This document shows positions 1 through 10,501 of a stretch of 64,000 bases of DNA, in pieces. Position 1 is the first letter of the stretch. The number at the start of each line of letters is the position of its first letter. Source of the stretch: Gari tellinella (Eukaryota; Mollusca; Bivalvia; Cardiida; Psammobiidae); assembly GCA_922989275.2 (NCBI GenBank), contig OV277863.1, positions 25,510,001 through 25,574,000 of the forward strand. Direction: 5' to 3'. The notes beneath the pieces were generated by a model. That model ran no database searches. It was not told the origin of the DNA and worked only from the letters and a program-made list of their open reading frames with translations. The translations under genes and the position numbers were made by a program.

Positions 1-149
1 TTCGTTTTAAGTTTTATAACCTCGGGCCTGGTCCTGTCAATCACCCGTCCCTTACGTGTGTGTGTGTATGAGTCGAATCAGACTTTAAATAGTTTTGTTA
101 CAGATAATATTGACTGGACTATTGATTTGTTAGGTAATTATAGTGGAGA

Positions 150-355
150 ACACATTATTCTTTCCAAATAAACGCATTTTTGCTAAAACTTATTATTGAC
201 ATTGCAAACATTTTGGAGAGTAACCCGGCGTCTGATCAGGCTCCTTAATGTTTGCCACTCAGATTAAAATAAATATTCAGAATTGACCACTAGTTGTCAT
301 TTCCTACATTTTATTGCAATTGCATTTCGTTTGCGTTTAAACGTGAAAGAATAAG
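150..355. mobile_element. Family A palindromic element, copy 1
   Basis: Short non-coding element of about 200 bp. It starts near ATTCTTTCCAAATAAACGC and ends near GCGTTTAAACGTGAAAGAAT, which are roughly inverted. Its centre is a degraded hairpin (GTCTGATCAGGCTCC). Copies 2 and 3 are at 30848-31038 and 62893-63100. No open frame; probably a non-autonomous DNA transposon (MITE). Confidence 0.6.
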
Positions 356-362
356 TTTTACT

Positions 363-1110
363 GATATTACGATTTCTTTGAAATTACATGTGTTTTCGAA
401 CCTGCGACTACTTTCAGTCAAGTTTCAAAAAGATGCCTTTGTGGACTGTTAAAATCGGTGTCAATATAAAAGTACCAAGTTAAATTTAATAAATGAGATT
501 TTTCGAATTTAACTGCAGATTGACAATTCAGTTTTAAGTGTAGCCGCATTTAATCCAATAAAAGAAAAACTTTGAATGGGATTTTTGTTTTAACACCAAT
601 TTGTAGGTCTCTTAACCCTTTCCCTAATGAATACGCCTTTTAACGCCTCTGCAAACAGAGCAGACATAGGTCAGGGCCTACTATACCTGTCTATAGAGTT
701 ATCATAGATCAGAGTTGTCACAACTGTTTAGCAAAAACGATTGTTAATTATAACAGAGTGGAAATTTAGTTAATTATTCATAGTGGGTGGAGTCTGGAAA
801 GAATATTCACAAGGGAACGAGCTAATATTATGTACATAATGATATACAATGAATTTCGGCTTTTGTTTTCGTATGTCCGGGATACTCGGCACTTTTATAT
901 GGTCGCCAATGTTCGACCATGAGTTCATACTATAAATTTTAATTGATAAAATAAGTTTCAAGACTATATCTGAAACCTATTTTAAATGTTGTATTCGGTA
1001 TTTCAATGTGTCTTTGAACGCCATGGCCGGAGTGTCAAAAAAAGTCCAAAAAAAGAATTAATGCATAACCCCTATTTTAAATGGGGAACTCGGGGCGTTT
1101 TCGTAGGTTT
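363..1110. other. AT-rich sequence, nothing recognised
   Basis: About 750 bases with no convincing reading frame, repeat match or splice-flanked coding segment on either strand. It lies downstream of the last visible MBD5/6-like exon, so it is probably intron of that gene. Confidence 0.5.
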
Positions 1111-1119
1111 ATACATTCA

Positions 1120-1336
1120 GCCCTAACGACGAGTATACTCGTCATTAACAAATAATGTACCTATGAAGTACACATGTCATACGAATACAGTGAGGAACCT
1201 AATCAGAGGGCTCCTCTGCCCAATGTCTGCTCGTATGTCAGTTTGCAATATATTGTCTTATTCAATCCTAAATAGTCATTAATGGACAAAACTTAGCTGG
1301 AAACTGGAATTGTCCATTCAGGGATGAATAGGTTAA
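1120..1336. mobile_element. Family C element, degraded copy
   Basis: Recognisable by the remnants CAGAGGGCTCC, the piece resembling ATGGACAAAACTTAGCTGG followed by AAACTGGAATTGTCCATTC, and the end GGATGAATAGGTTAA. Better copies are at 10151-10401, 18025-18275 and 44701-44955. Non-coding and heavily diverged. Confidence 0.5.
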
Positions 1337-2240
1337 GGAAGGTGGGTATTTTCAAATTATCGGCGATTGTAAACCAAGAAAAGCCAACTTTTTTAACAGG
1401 GGTGTCGATACAGTTATTTAAACAATATATATATATATGCCTTTAAATACGATATTAGTACATCAAATTTATTTTAGTTGGTGTTTATGACGGTTAGGTA
1501 GGATCGGCATTTTTCATATCGTCACCGATTTTTGGACAATAAAAGTATCTTTTTGAGCGGGAATTCATATATAACTTATAAACTGGTGCAGATACCTTTA
1601 AATATGCTTTTACAACATAAAACCCTTTTCCTGTGGTGTTCTCTGCATTTCTAGTCGCCCGTTGATGAAAACAAAGAAAATGAATTCTGCTAAATATGAC
1701 GCCTGCTTAAATCAATATATCCTCTATATGTGACTTTATTAATATCCAATTTACAAACAGTTTGGAATATATGATGAGAATTGAGTTGGTCTCTAATCTG
1801 GATGAAACTGTTTGAAAAGGTTATCAGGAGATTAGCTTTAGCTGCCGTCACGGCCGTCGGAGTGTACTATTTGCAATTTTTTCTACGATCGGGTGTTCAT
1901 TTTTGTAATAACAGATATCCTAAATCAATCAGATTATATATCGTGAATAATCTCAAAAACAATAAATTATACAAAAATAGTATAATAAAACTGATTTTCT
2001 AAAAAATTTATAAAGTGGGACGTTCCATCCGGATAATTGGGACGTTCCGTCTGGTACGTTGCGGTATTGGGACGTTGAGACCATAAACCCTTTCAATATT
2101 ATTACCAAGATTATTGGATAAGTTGGATCTGTCAATTTTATATTTCCAGTACCTATTGTTCAGTGACAAACAGTGTGTATCCTGATCTGGCCCAACCTTT
2201 AGTGGGATCTGATCTGGATGCAAACTGTTTATATTGGTAT

Positions 2241-2520
2241 TTAACCCTTTACTCTGTTACTCAGCATTTTTTTTCACATCCTGTTTCTAGTTTTGAAGAC
2301 CGTGTGACCACTTAAAGCTAAAGCAGGTTGAAAGTAAAGCAGAATATGCCTTAAGGTGTATTTTGCTTTACCTTCAGCCTGCTTTAAGCTACCACACACA
2401 TAGAATATAGAAAATATTTCTTATGATGTATATTCATGACTGCATAAATTGGAACATTTTTTTTCAGTGAAGGAATAAATTAACTGCGTAAAAATGTGTA
2501 TCTATGGAGTACAGGGTTAA
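2241..2520. mobile_element. Family B TTAA element (B1)
   Basis: Bounded by TTAA on both sides (TTAACCCTTTACTC at the left, GAGTACAGGGTTAA at the right). Its centre is the family B hairpin, an inverted pair of about 30 bp around AAAGCAGGTTGAAAGTAAAGC. Family B has roughly twenty copies in the window. Length, lack of coding capacity and TTAA ends suggest a piggyBac-type MITE. Confidence 0.65.
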
Positions 2521-2535
2521 CTAGAACGGCTATCA

Positions 2536-3617
2536 CTAAAGGTGATAAATACCCCCACTATACAGCACTCTGTCACACTCTGCAAACGTTTTCAATAAGG
2601 TTTTACAGTAAGGTCAAAGGTGTAAGTCAAAGTCAAACTGACTTAAAAATGGTATATGACACTCTGCAACTCCTGAGTAACATGTATGGCAAGTATGAAG
2701 TCAATCAGGTTGAAAGTGAAGGAGGAGTTCGCCGTACAAGATTTTGCCTGCCAATTTCAAGGCCAAAGGTCAAGGTCACAGAGATTTGAAATGTGAGTCT
2801 TGCACATCTACTACTCCTGAGTAACATGTATGCCAAGTATCAAGTGAATCAGATTGAAAGTGAAGGAGGAGTCCAAATTACAAGATTTTGGTTGCCAATT
2901 TAAAGACCAATTTCAAGGCCAAAGGTCAAGGTCCAGGTCACAGAGGCCTGAAATGTGTGTCTTGCACATGTACTACTCCTGAGTAACATTTATGCCAAGT
3001 ATCAAGTGAATCAAGTTGAAAGTGAAGGAGGAGTTCAAAGTACAAGATTTTGCCTGCCAATTTCAAAACCAATTTCAAGGCCAAAGGTCAAGGTCAAAGT
3101 CACAGAGACCTGAAAATTGTGTCTTGCACATCTACTTCTCCTTAGTAACATTTATGCCAAGTATCAAATGAATCAGGTTGAAACTGAAGGAGAAGTTGAA
3201 AGTACAAGATTTTGCCTGCCAATTTCAAGACCGATTTCAAGGCCAAAGGTCAAGTTCAAGGTCAAGGAGACCTGAAATTTGTGTCTTGCACATCTACTAC
3301 TCCTCAGTAACATTTATGCCAAGTATCAAGTGAATTGGGTTGAAAGTGAAGGAGGAGTTCAAAGTACAAGATTTTACCTGCAAATTCCAAGGCCAAAGGT
3401 CAAGGTCAAGGAGACCTAAAATTTGTGTCTTGCACATCTACTATACCTGAGTAACATTTATGCCAAGTATCAAATGAATCTGGTTAAAACTGAAGGAGGA
3501 GTTGAAAGTACAAGATTTTGCAGACAGACCGACCGACCAACCGACTGACGGCCAACCGAACGACAGACTGATTCCAGTATACTATACCCCCCTCAAACTC
3601 TGTTTGTGGGGGTATAA
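2536..3617 (+). repeat. Family I element: ~163-bp tandem repeat core
   Basis: Five to six units of about 163 bp, each containing GTGTCTTGCACATCTACTAC, 'AAGTGAAGGAGGAGTTCAAAG' type sequence and AAAGGTCAAGGTCA. The right end has a GACCGACCGACCAACC stretch followed by a hairpin (ATACCCCCC ... GGGGGTAT, 3583-3617). A weak matching ATACCCCC is near 2548. Apparent open frames inside are by-products of the repeat. Units carry the TCAAGGTCA motif (see findings). Confidence 0.7.
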
Positions 3618-3877
3618 TTAAGGTCTACAGTGTTGAAAGGGTTAGCACAGGTTTGATAGTACCCTAGAAACAGGTTATAGTGTAAAGGGTTAAAAGGCCT
3701 TAATAACCCATAGGACAGTTTAATACAGGATGACAATGATGCAGAAAGCTCATAAAGGAGCTTTGAGCATTAATGTTATCCTGCGTTAAGCTGTCACCTA
3801 TCTTAAAACACTCCACATTTTACTTCTTTAGAGCAGCTTATTTATAAAATTCCTAATTCTGCAAAACCTCTCTTTAC

Positions 3878-4975
3878 AAACAAGAGGGCCTGAAGGCCCT
3901 GATATCGCTTACAAATGGTGAGTCACCATTTGTAATGAAGCTTTACCTTTGAATTTCACCCATTTTATTCTAAATCCATTCAACTTTGTAGTATAGCGTG
4001 TAAACAACATTGGAAGACGACCAATAGTAGAGTACATCAAGGGCCGATAACTAGAGCCTAAATAAAACTGAAACTAAGCCTTTTCTAGCATTTCAAAGTA
4101 TATCAAGGACAGATAACTCTTGCCACAATGATCAGATTTCAACAATAATTGCAGTCCTTCGAGAACTTATAGCTATATACATTGTGTGCAAGTATAATCA
4201 AAATCCATAAAAAACTGTAGTTGCAAGAGTGTAAACACTGTTAGATATGACATTTCAGCAATTCAAGGGTGGATCACTCTGGACCAATTTGTCCGATTTC
4301 AACCATAATTTAACTCATCTGAACTCTTATAGTCATATACAATCTGAGCATGTTTTGAGGAAGATTGGATAAAAATTGTGGCCCCTAGTGTGTAAACATT
4401 GTTAAATATGGCATTTTCAGCAATTCAAGGGTAGATAACTCTTAACATATTTGTTCGATTTCAACCATAATCAAACTCATCTGAACTCTTATAGTCATAT
4501 ACAATCTGAGCAAGTTTTAGGAAGATTGGATAGAAATTGTGGCCTCTAGAGTGTAAACGCAGTAAAATATGACATTTTCAGCAATTCAAAGGTAGATAAC
4601 TCTTGACCTATTCATCCCATTTCGACCATTATCTAACTCATCCAAACTCTTATGTTAATATACAATCTGAGCAAGTTTAAGAAAGATTGGATAAAAATCT
4701 GTGGCCTCTAGAGTGTAATCACTGTTAAATATGGCATTTTCAGTGATTAAAAGGTAGATAACACTTGATCTATTGGTCTGATTTCAACCATAATCGAACT
4801 CATCCGAACTCATATGGTAATATACAATCTGAGCAAGTTTGAGGAAGATTGAATAAAAATTGTGGCCTCTAGAGTGTAAACACTTAAATTGTTGAAGACC
4901 AACGACGAACACCGGACGTGGGACATTCAAGGATTGCAAAAGCTCACCCTAAGCTAGTTCGGGTGAGCTAAAAAC
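3878..4975 (+). mobile_element. Family H element, copy 1, ~160-bp tandem core
   Basis: Left end ACAAGAGGGCCTGAAGGCCC is a hairpin followed by TGATATCGCTC. Right end is a GCTCACC ... GGTGAGC hairpin followed by TAAAAA. Between them are about six units of ~160 bp with 'GGCCTCTAGAGTGTAAAC' and 'GGTAGATAACTCTTGA'. A reverse-orientation copy with the same monomer is at 45466-46883. Non-coding. The end layout is shared with families G, J and L, whose monomers are unrelated. Confidence 0.7.
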
Positions 4976-5099
4976 ATTTTGTAGTCTGGAAGGGTCTGAG
5001 GTTGTTTTTTGTCTGTTTTGTTTTTTAAAAAGAAGAACCCTTTCATATTTGAGTGCATTGTGCTACTTACATTCCTAAAAAGCCAATTATTTGTACTGC

Positions 5100-5410
5100 A
5101 TCAGACAGGTGAATGTTTCCCCATTTTCCCATAAATGTGCCTTTAATTAATTCTTCTAATGAAGAAAATAGTTCCAATTTATACAGCCAGGAACATTTGT
5201 ATTACAAGAAATATTTTCTATATACTGGCAGATGGTAGCTTGAAGCATGCTGAAAGTAAAGAAGAATGTGCCTTAAGGTGTATTCTGCTTTACTTTCAAC
5301 CTGCTTTTAGTCTAGAAATAGGCTATTTGGTAATTTGCGGAAAAGCAGGCTGGAAATAAAGAGAACATCTCCTAAAGGTGCTTTCTGCTTTTCTTTCAGC
5401 CTGCTTTTAG
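5100..5410. mobile_element. Family B remnant (B2), degraded and doubled
   Basis: Contains GAAGAAAATAGTTCCAATTT, GAAAGTAAAGAAGAATGTGC and two successive copies of the AAAGCAGG...CCTGCTTT hairpin. It lacks clean TTAA ends. The short open frame across it is an accident of the hairpin. Confidence 0.5.
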
Positions 5411-5858
5411 CAAGTACCTGCCTTAGAAACAATCTATGGTGGAAGGAATGACTGTATTCTCCCATTTTCGCCTATGTTTGATAGGGATTTACCCCATGGG
5501 GAATCACTCTATCCTCCATACCAGGTGACATCAAATTTTTGCCCAGCTTAACCACAAGCTATGCATAACGCGGGTAACTAAATGACGTCATTTGTGATGA
5601 CGTTACTATAAACAATGTCATGTTTTGGTGGAAAAAGTGCACACAAACTGCAATTATTTTGGTTATTTGTATCATGTTTTAATGATTTAAATGAGAGGGA
5701 AAAAAATCATCATTCATTTGATTGATGTAGGGTAGGAATTTCTCCCCAAGGGTCTGAAATTTCACGCAGAGACTCGGCAAGCCTCGTCCCTGTATGAATT
5801 TTCCGACCCTCGGGGGGAGAAATTCCTATCCTACATCAAGACTCATGGAGGATTCTGA

Positions 5859-6226
5859 TACAGCGCTCCCTCTTTACAACGACACCAGATGGGAGACAGA
5901 AAAAGTGTGCGTTGTTCGGAGGGAGTCGTTATAGGTAGGGAAATTTGCTTACATTAACAAACAGCTTGAATCCAGATCAGACGCCGCGTAACGCGGCGTC
6001 TGATCTGGATTCAGGCTGTTTGTCACTCGCCATAACGTTTTTTTCTGTCAAAATGTCCATTATGTAATTTTGGAAAAAACAGCAGACGATAATTTTTAAG
6101 CAGACGACATTGCAGCCATGAATTGGTTGGACATAATTGTCTTGTTTGAGGGAAGAGCGGCAAGCGTCGTTGTAAGGAGGGAATGGTTGTTGGGAGGGCC
6201 ATTGTAGAGAGGGATCGAGTGCTGTA
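5859..6226. mobile_element. Family S element, copy 1 (TA-flanked, TIR)
   Basis: Ends TACAGCGCTCCCTCTTTACA and (reverse complement of the right end) TACAGCACTCGATCCCTCTC form terminal inverted repeats with TA at both edges, as expected for mariner/Tc1-type elements. The centre holds a perfect hairpin CCGCGTAACGCGG inside GATCAGACG...CGTCTGATC. Copy 2, opposite orientation, is at 28905-29216. The right edge begins at intron position +5 after MBD5/6-like exon 3. An open frame through it in continuation of exon 3 is considered spurious because the sequence is repetitive. Confidence 0.65.
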
Positions 6227-6230
6227 TTAC

Positions 6231-6556
6231 CTTTCTCCTGTACTGTGCTAGAGACTCTAGGGGAGGTGAGCATCTCACTGTTGGTCACTAGAGGTGTTTC
6301 CTTATGGCCAGCCAGGCCTGGGGATCTACTGAGTTGGATGGTAGCTAGGGTGATATTTTTGTGCCGGTGGTTACACAGCTCTCTCATATGTTCTGAGCTG
6401 GAGTTGATATGACTCCATTTCACACTGATGACGGAGGTGTCAAAGTTGAACACTTTCTCCACCATCAACGGGCACTCAAGTCCACATTTACATGTCCCGT
6501 CTCTTGATAAATACTGTTTTATACTCTGCATTGTGGTCAAACGGGTGCATGTTGGA
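6231..6556 (-). CDS. MBD5/6: MBD5/6-like protein, exon 3 (core of MBD)
   Basis: Completes the methyl-CpG-binding-like domain begun in the exon at 10502-12230. The acceptor is TTTGTTTTTCAG|T, and the first base completes AG|T = Ser, giving ...VYYSPTCTRLT. Residues about 684-792 follow. The segment with GTCKCGLECPL (residues 704-714) and VFNFD, then LCNHR, is the signature that separates MBD5/MBD6 from MBD1-4. In vertebrates this MBD binds the BAP1 (PR-DUB) deubiquitinase complex on chromatin rather than methylated CpG; that role here is inference. The chosen donor is GAAAG|GTAATA (exon end 6231, phase 1), because the open frame beyond it runs into repeat S. Later exons are not seen and should lie left of the window. 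Confidence 0.85.
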
Positions 6557-6617
6557 CTGAAAAACAAACAAAAAACAGTTTAATTATAGTGCACTTATTG
6601 GAGGCATATCAATACAT

Positions 6618-6900
6618 TTAACCCATTACCCCATAAATACACCTTTGATTTATTTCTCCACTGAAGAAAATAGTTCCAATTCATATAGTCATGAATATTT
6701 ATTATAAAAAAATATTTACAAGAAGATTGCAGCAGATGGAAGCTTAAAGTAGGGTGAAAGTAAAGCAGAATGCGCTTTAAGACCTGGTTTTTGATCCAAC
6801 ATGACCCACATTCGAACTAGACTTAGATTTTATCAAGACAAACATTGTCATCAACTTTCATAAAGATCAAATGAAATTTGTAGCCAAAGGTCAAATTTAG
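6618..6900. mobile_element. Half a family B element joined to a family G fragment
   Basis: 6618-6780 is the left arm of family B (TTAACCCATTACCCCATAAA ... GAATGCGCTTTAAG). It breaks off at the hairpin axis into one diverged unit of the family G tandem monomer (CATGACCCACATTCGAACTA and following, to about 6900). Confidence 0.55.
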
Positions 6901-7119
6901 GTTGGGTAATATGAGTAAATTGCTAATGGTCCAAGTTATAATATAAGTATCAAACCTTCATAGTGTACTCTCATTTTTCGTTTTCTTCATTGGACTTTCA
7001 AGTCCACATAATACTACTTTTGTTTAATCATCAAGTACACTACAAGGTCTCTAAAATACATGTATTTTTATAAAGAGAATTATGTCCATGTCCAAGATCT
7101 ATGTAGATTATATACATGT

Positions 7120-7310
7120 CAGGGCTCCAGATAAGGGAAGTATCAAAAACTAAAATCTTTATTTCTGCATTAAACCCTATGGTGTCACTACTCATCAGAA
7201 TCATCTCTTGGAGATGATTCTAACGAGTAGTAAAACCATAGGATTTGGTGGTGAAATGATTGTGAAAATATTGGATTTATTCAGTGTACTCCCTCTTATC
7301 TGGAGCCCTG
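7120..7310. mobile_element. Family F element, copy 1
   Basis: Terminal inverted repeat CAGGGCTCCAGATAAGGG ... CTTATCTGGAGCCCTG with an internal hairpin (ATCATCTCTTGGAGATGAT). 191 bp, non-coding. CAGGG ends suggest a non-autonomous hAT relative. Other copies: 20394-20587, 51359-51551, a split copy 37390-40745, and a degraded one near 17780-17880. Confidence 0.65.
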
Positions 7311-7503
7311 AATGTGTATGAAAGAAGAGTTAATGGAATTAGATGTCTCACGGTAACGAAGAAGCAGAGTGAAACTTAGTTCCAGTATTTTCTTACTCTT
7401 TTTTGTGTTATCCGTGGCCTTTCCGTGGCACATTATGTTAATTGACAAAGCTGTATATAATCAAACGTACTGTAACAGTTGATTAATGTTTATTATGTAT
7501 GGT

Positions 7504-7727
7504 TTTAACCCATTTATACCCGGTGGGTTCTTCCATGTTTATATTGGATTAGTCCATTTTTTATCAAAGGGATGTCTGGTCAAAATTTTCATTTTCATTT
7601 TGTTTTATATTGAAATTCCTATCAGCAAACAGTGTACTCTGATCAGACACCGCATCATGCGGCGTCTGATCAGAGTCTACACTGTTTGCCTGTCCCATAT
7701 ATGGGATTGTGGGCACAAATGGGTTAA
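7504..7727. mobile_element. Family D element, copy 1
   Basis: TTAACCCATTTATACCC ... GGGCACAAATGGGTTAA with a long central hairpin, CCGCATCATGCGG flanked by GTCTGATCAGAGT. Same family as 30269-30494. TTAA at both edges. The open frames through it on both strands reflect the palindrome, not a gene. Confidence 0.65.
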
Positions 7728-7789
7728 TAACAGATGCTGTGTTATACATTTCATCCATATGTTGAAATACATGTAAATCTACTCCAGGG

Positions 7790-9870
7790 CTGTCATATCT
7801 CGGATTTTATGAAATCTTAACATGGATGTCTAAGTTGAAAAGGGGAGATAATTCATACAAAATACCATCTAGAATAATTATGCTCATCTAGTGTAGGACA
7901 TGTAAAAATTTTGAGGTGAAGCGTTAATTGAATAAAAACATTAGTTGCAGTGATATACCCAGTATGCTTTAAGAGGATGGCATTTTCTAGGTTGATTAAC
8001 AAGGGCCACTATGGCCCTAAATCGCTCACCTGGTACACCATGGCAAACTTGACCTATAGTGACCTAGATTATGACTGGACATGTATACCCACTATCAACC
8101 TCTAGAGTGTAAACAAGATTTTCCAATTATTTGACCTAGTGACCTAGTTTTTGACCTGACATGACCAATATTCAAACTTGACCTAGATATCAATGAGACA
8201 AACATTTTGACCAAATTTCACCAAGATCCAATGAGATTTGTAGCATCTAGAGTGTTAACAAGGTTTTTCTATGATTTGACCTAGTGACCTTGTTTTTGAC
8301 CGGACATGACCCACATTGGAACTTGACCTAGATATCAATGAGACAAACATTCTGACCAAGTTTCATCAAGATCCAATGAGATTTGTAGCCTCAAGAGTGT
8401 TCACAAGGTTTTTCTATTATTTGATCTAGTGACCTAGTTTTTGACCGGACATGACCCACATTCGAACTTGACCTAGATATCAATGAGACAAACATTCTGA
8501 CCAAGTTTCATCAAGATCCAATGAGATTTGTAGCCTCAAGAGTGTTCACAAGGTTTTTCTATTATTTGATCTAGTGACCTAGTTTTTGACCGGACATGAC
8601 CCACATTCAAACTTGACCTAGATATCAATGAGACAAACATTCTGACCAAGTTTCATCAAGATCCATTGAGATTTGTAGCCTCAAGAGTGTTAACAATGTT
8701 TTTCTATGATTTGACCTAATGACCTAGTTTTTGACCGGCCATGACCCACATTCAAACTTGACCTAGATATCAATAAGGCAAACATTCTGACCAAGTTTCA
8801 TTAGGATCCATTGAGATATGTAGCCTCTAGAGTGTTAACAAGGTTTTTCTATGATTTGACCTTGTGACCTAGTTTTTGACCGGACATGACCCACATTCGA
8901 ACTTGACCTAGATATCAATAAGGCAAACATTTTGACTAAATTTCATAAAGATCCATTGAGATTTGTAGCCTCTAGAGTGTTAACAAGGTTTTTCTATGAT
9001 TTGACCTAGTGACCTAGTTTTTGACGGGACATGACCCACATTCAAACTTGACCTAGATATCAATGAGACAAACATTCTGATTAAGTTTCATCAAGATCCA
9101 ATGAGATTTGTAGCCTCAAGAGTGTTCACAAGGTTTTTCTATGATTTGACCTAGTGACCTAGTTTTTGACCGGACATGACCCACATTCAAACTTGACCTA
9201 GATATCAATGAGACAAACATTCTGACCAAGTTTCATCAAGATCCAATGAGATTTGTAGCCTCAAGAGTGTTCACAAGGTTTTTCTATGATTTGACCTAGT
9301 GACCTAGTTTTTGACCGGACATGACCCACATTTCATCAAGACAAACATTGTCATAAACTTTCATGAAGATCCAATGAAATTTGTGGCCGCTAGAGTGTTC
9401 ACAAGCAATTGTGGACGGACGACGGACGACAGACGACAGACGACGGACGACAGACGAAGGACATCCAGCGATCCTAAAAGCTCACCTTGGCACTTCGTGC
9501 CAGGTGAGCTAAAAATCTTAACGTGGATGTCTAAGTCCAAAAGGGGAGATAATTCACCCAAAATACCATCTAGAATTATCCGCCTCTAGTCTGGGGCAAG
9601 TAAGGTGTTTGAGGTAAAGCGATTATTGAATAAAAACATTAGTTGCAGTGATATATGCTTGAAGAGGATGGCATTTTCTAGGTTGATCAAAAATCTTAAC
9701 GTGGATGTCTTAAGTCCAAAAGGGTAGATAATTCACCAAAAATACCATCTAGAATTGTCCTCCTTGATGATTGAGGGCAGGTTAGATGTGTATGGTAAAA
9801 TTATAATACAACATAAGTGATATATGCTCTAAGAGGATGGCATTTTTTAGGTTGATCAAAAACCTTAACA
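7790..9870 (+). repeat. Three ~180-bp tandem units, interrupted by element G1
   Basis: Unit 1 (about 7815-7997), unit 2 (about 9512-9688) and unit 3 (about 9689-9865) share CTTAACGTGGATGTCTAAG, AATACCATCTAGAATT, AACATTAGTTGCAGTGATAT and GAGGATGGCATTTTCTAGG. The junction between units 2 and 3 serves as an empty-site reference for the G1 insertion between units 1 and 2. Confidence 0.7.
7998..9516 (+). mobile_element. Family G element, copy 1, ~144-bp tandem core
   Basis: Left end ACAAGGGCCACTATGGCCC (hairpin) then TAAATCGCTCACCTGG. Right end is the hairpin CTCACCTTGGCACTTCGTGC / CAGGTGAGC followed by TAAAAA, preceded by a GACGGACGACAGACGAC-rich stretch. The core is about nine units of ~144 bp (GACCTAGTTTTTGACCGGAC, ATATCAATGAGACAAACATT). 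Copy 2, reverse orientation, is at 33888-35204. No coding capacity. Hairpin-plus-CTAA at the right end recalls Helitron/Helentron-like elements of bivalves that carry central tandem repeats; this assignment is tentative. Confidence 0.7.
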
Positions 9871-10016
9871 TGCAACGCCGCGACACAAAGATGACTGTAA
9901 TAGCTCTCCATATTCTTGGAATAGTTGGGCTAAAAAGGCTTATTTTGGATTAAATGAGCCATATTGATCCTCTCTTTTATTCTAACAATTAAATGTTTAA
10001 AGCAGGCTGCGAAAGC

Positions 10017-10469
10017 ACAGTAAAACCTCTCTATTATGACCACTTATATAAGGCTAATTGCAGCATTAGACAGCACTGTGACAGCTTAAAGCAAGGTGTA
10101 AGTAAAAAGAAAGCTCCTGAGGGAGCTTCCAGTTTTATTTTCCCCTTGCTTTAACCCTTTGAACCCTAGTCCAGCATATTGGCATCATTTTCAAACAGTG
10201 TGCATGTGAAAAGTACACTTGTCCTATGCAAACAGTGAATACCCAGATCAGAGGGCTCCGAAAGGAGCCCTCTGATCAGGGTCTTCACTGCTTGTCATAA
10301 TTCCAAACAGTGACGTAAACAACCCTTAAAAGCCAGAAATGGACAAGACTATAATGGAAACTGGAATTTTCCTTTTAAATTTTCAGGGAGGAAAGAGTTA
10401 AGCAGCCATATGTCTTATTCACAATATAATTAACACAATGACTGGTCATAATTGAGAGGTTTTACTGTA
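10017..10469. mobile_element. Family E element, copy 1, split by a family C element
   Basis: Terminal inverted repeat ACAGTAAAACCTCTCTATTA ... TGAGAGGTTTTACTGTA. The internal hairpin is AGCAAGG ... GAAAGCTCCTGAGGGAGCTT ... CCTTGCTT. Family C is inserted at its TTAA (10151-10401). Other copies: 18566-19132 and 45436-47056, both also interrupted. Confidence 0.65.
10151..10401. mobile_element. Family C element, inserted in E1 at TTAA
   Basis: TTAACCCTTTGAACCCTAGT ... GGGAGGAAAGAGTTAA. The centre is AACAGTGAATACCCAGATCA and its near inverse around GGGCTCCGAAAGGAGCCC. Removing it and one TTAA restores the E arm CCTTGCTTTAAGC. Non-coding, 251 bp. This copy lies in MBD5/6-like intron 2, about 100 bp from the exon 2 donor. 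Confidence 0.75.
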
Positions 10470-10501
10470 AATGTAAAAGTTCCAAATGCTATGAGACCTA
10501 C

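Noticed and set aside
5582..5606. CRE-like TGACGTCA followed by GATGACGTTA as a regulatory site
   Set aside because: Located in probable intron near the 3' side of the gene; a palindromic 8-mer alone is weak evidence.
5977..6230. Extension of MBD5/6-like exon 3 as one long open frame to 5977
   Set aside because: The continuation is transposon S read through its hairpin. A good donor (GAAAG|GTAATA) lies just before the element.
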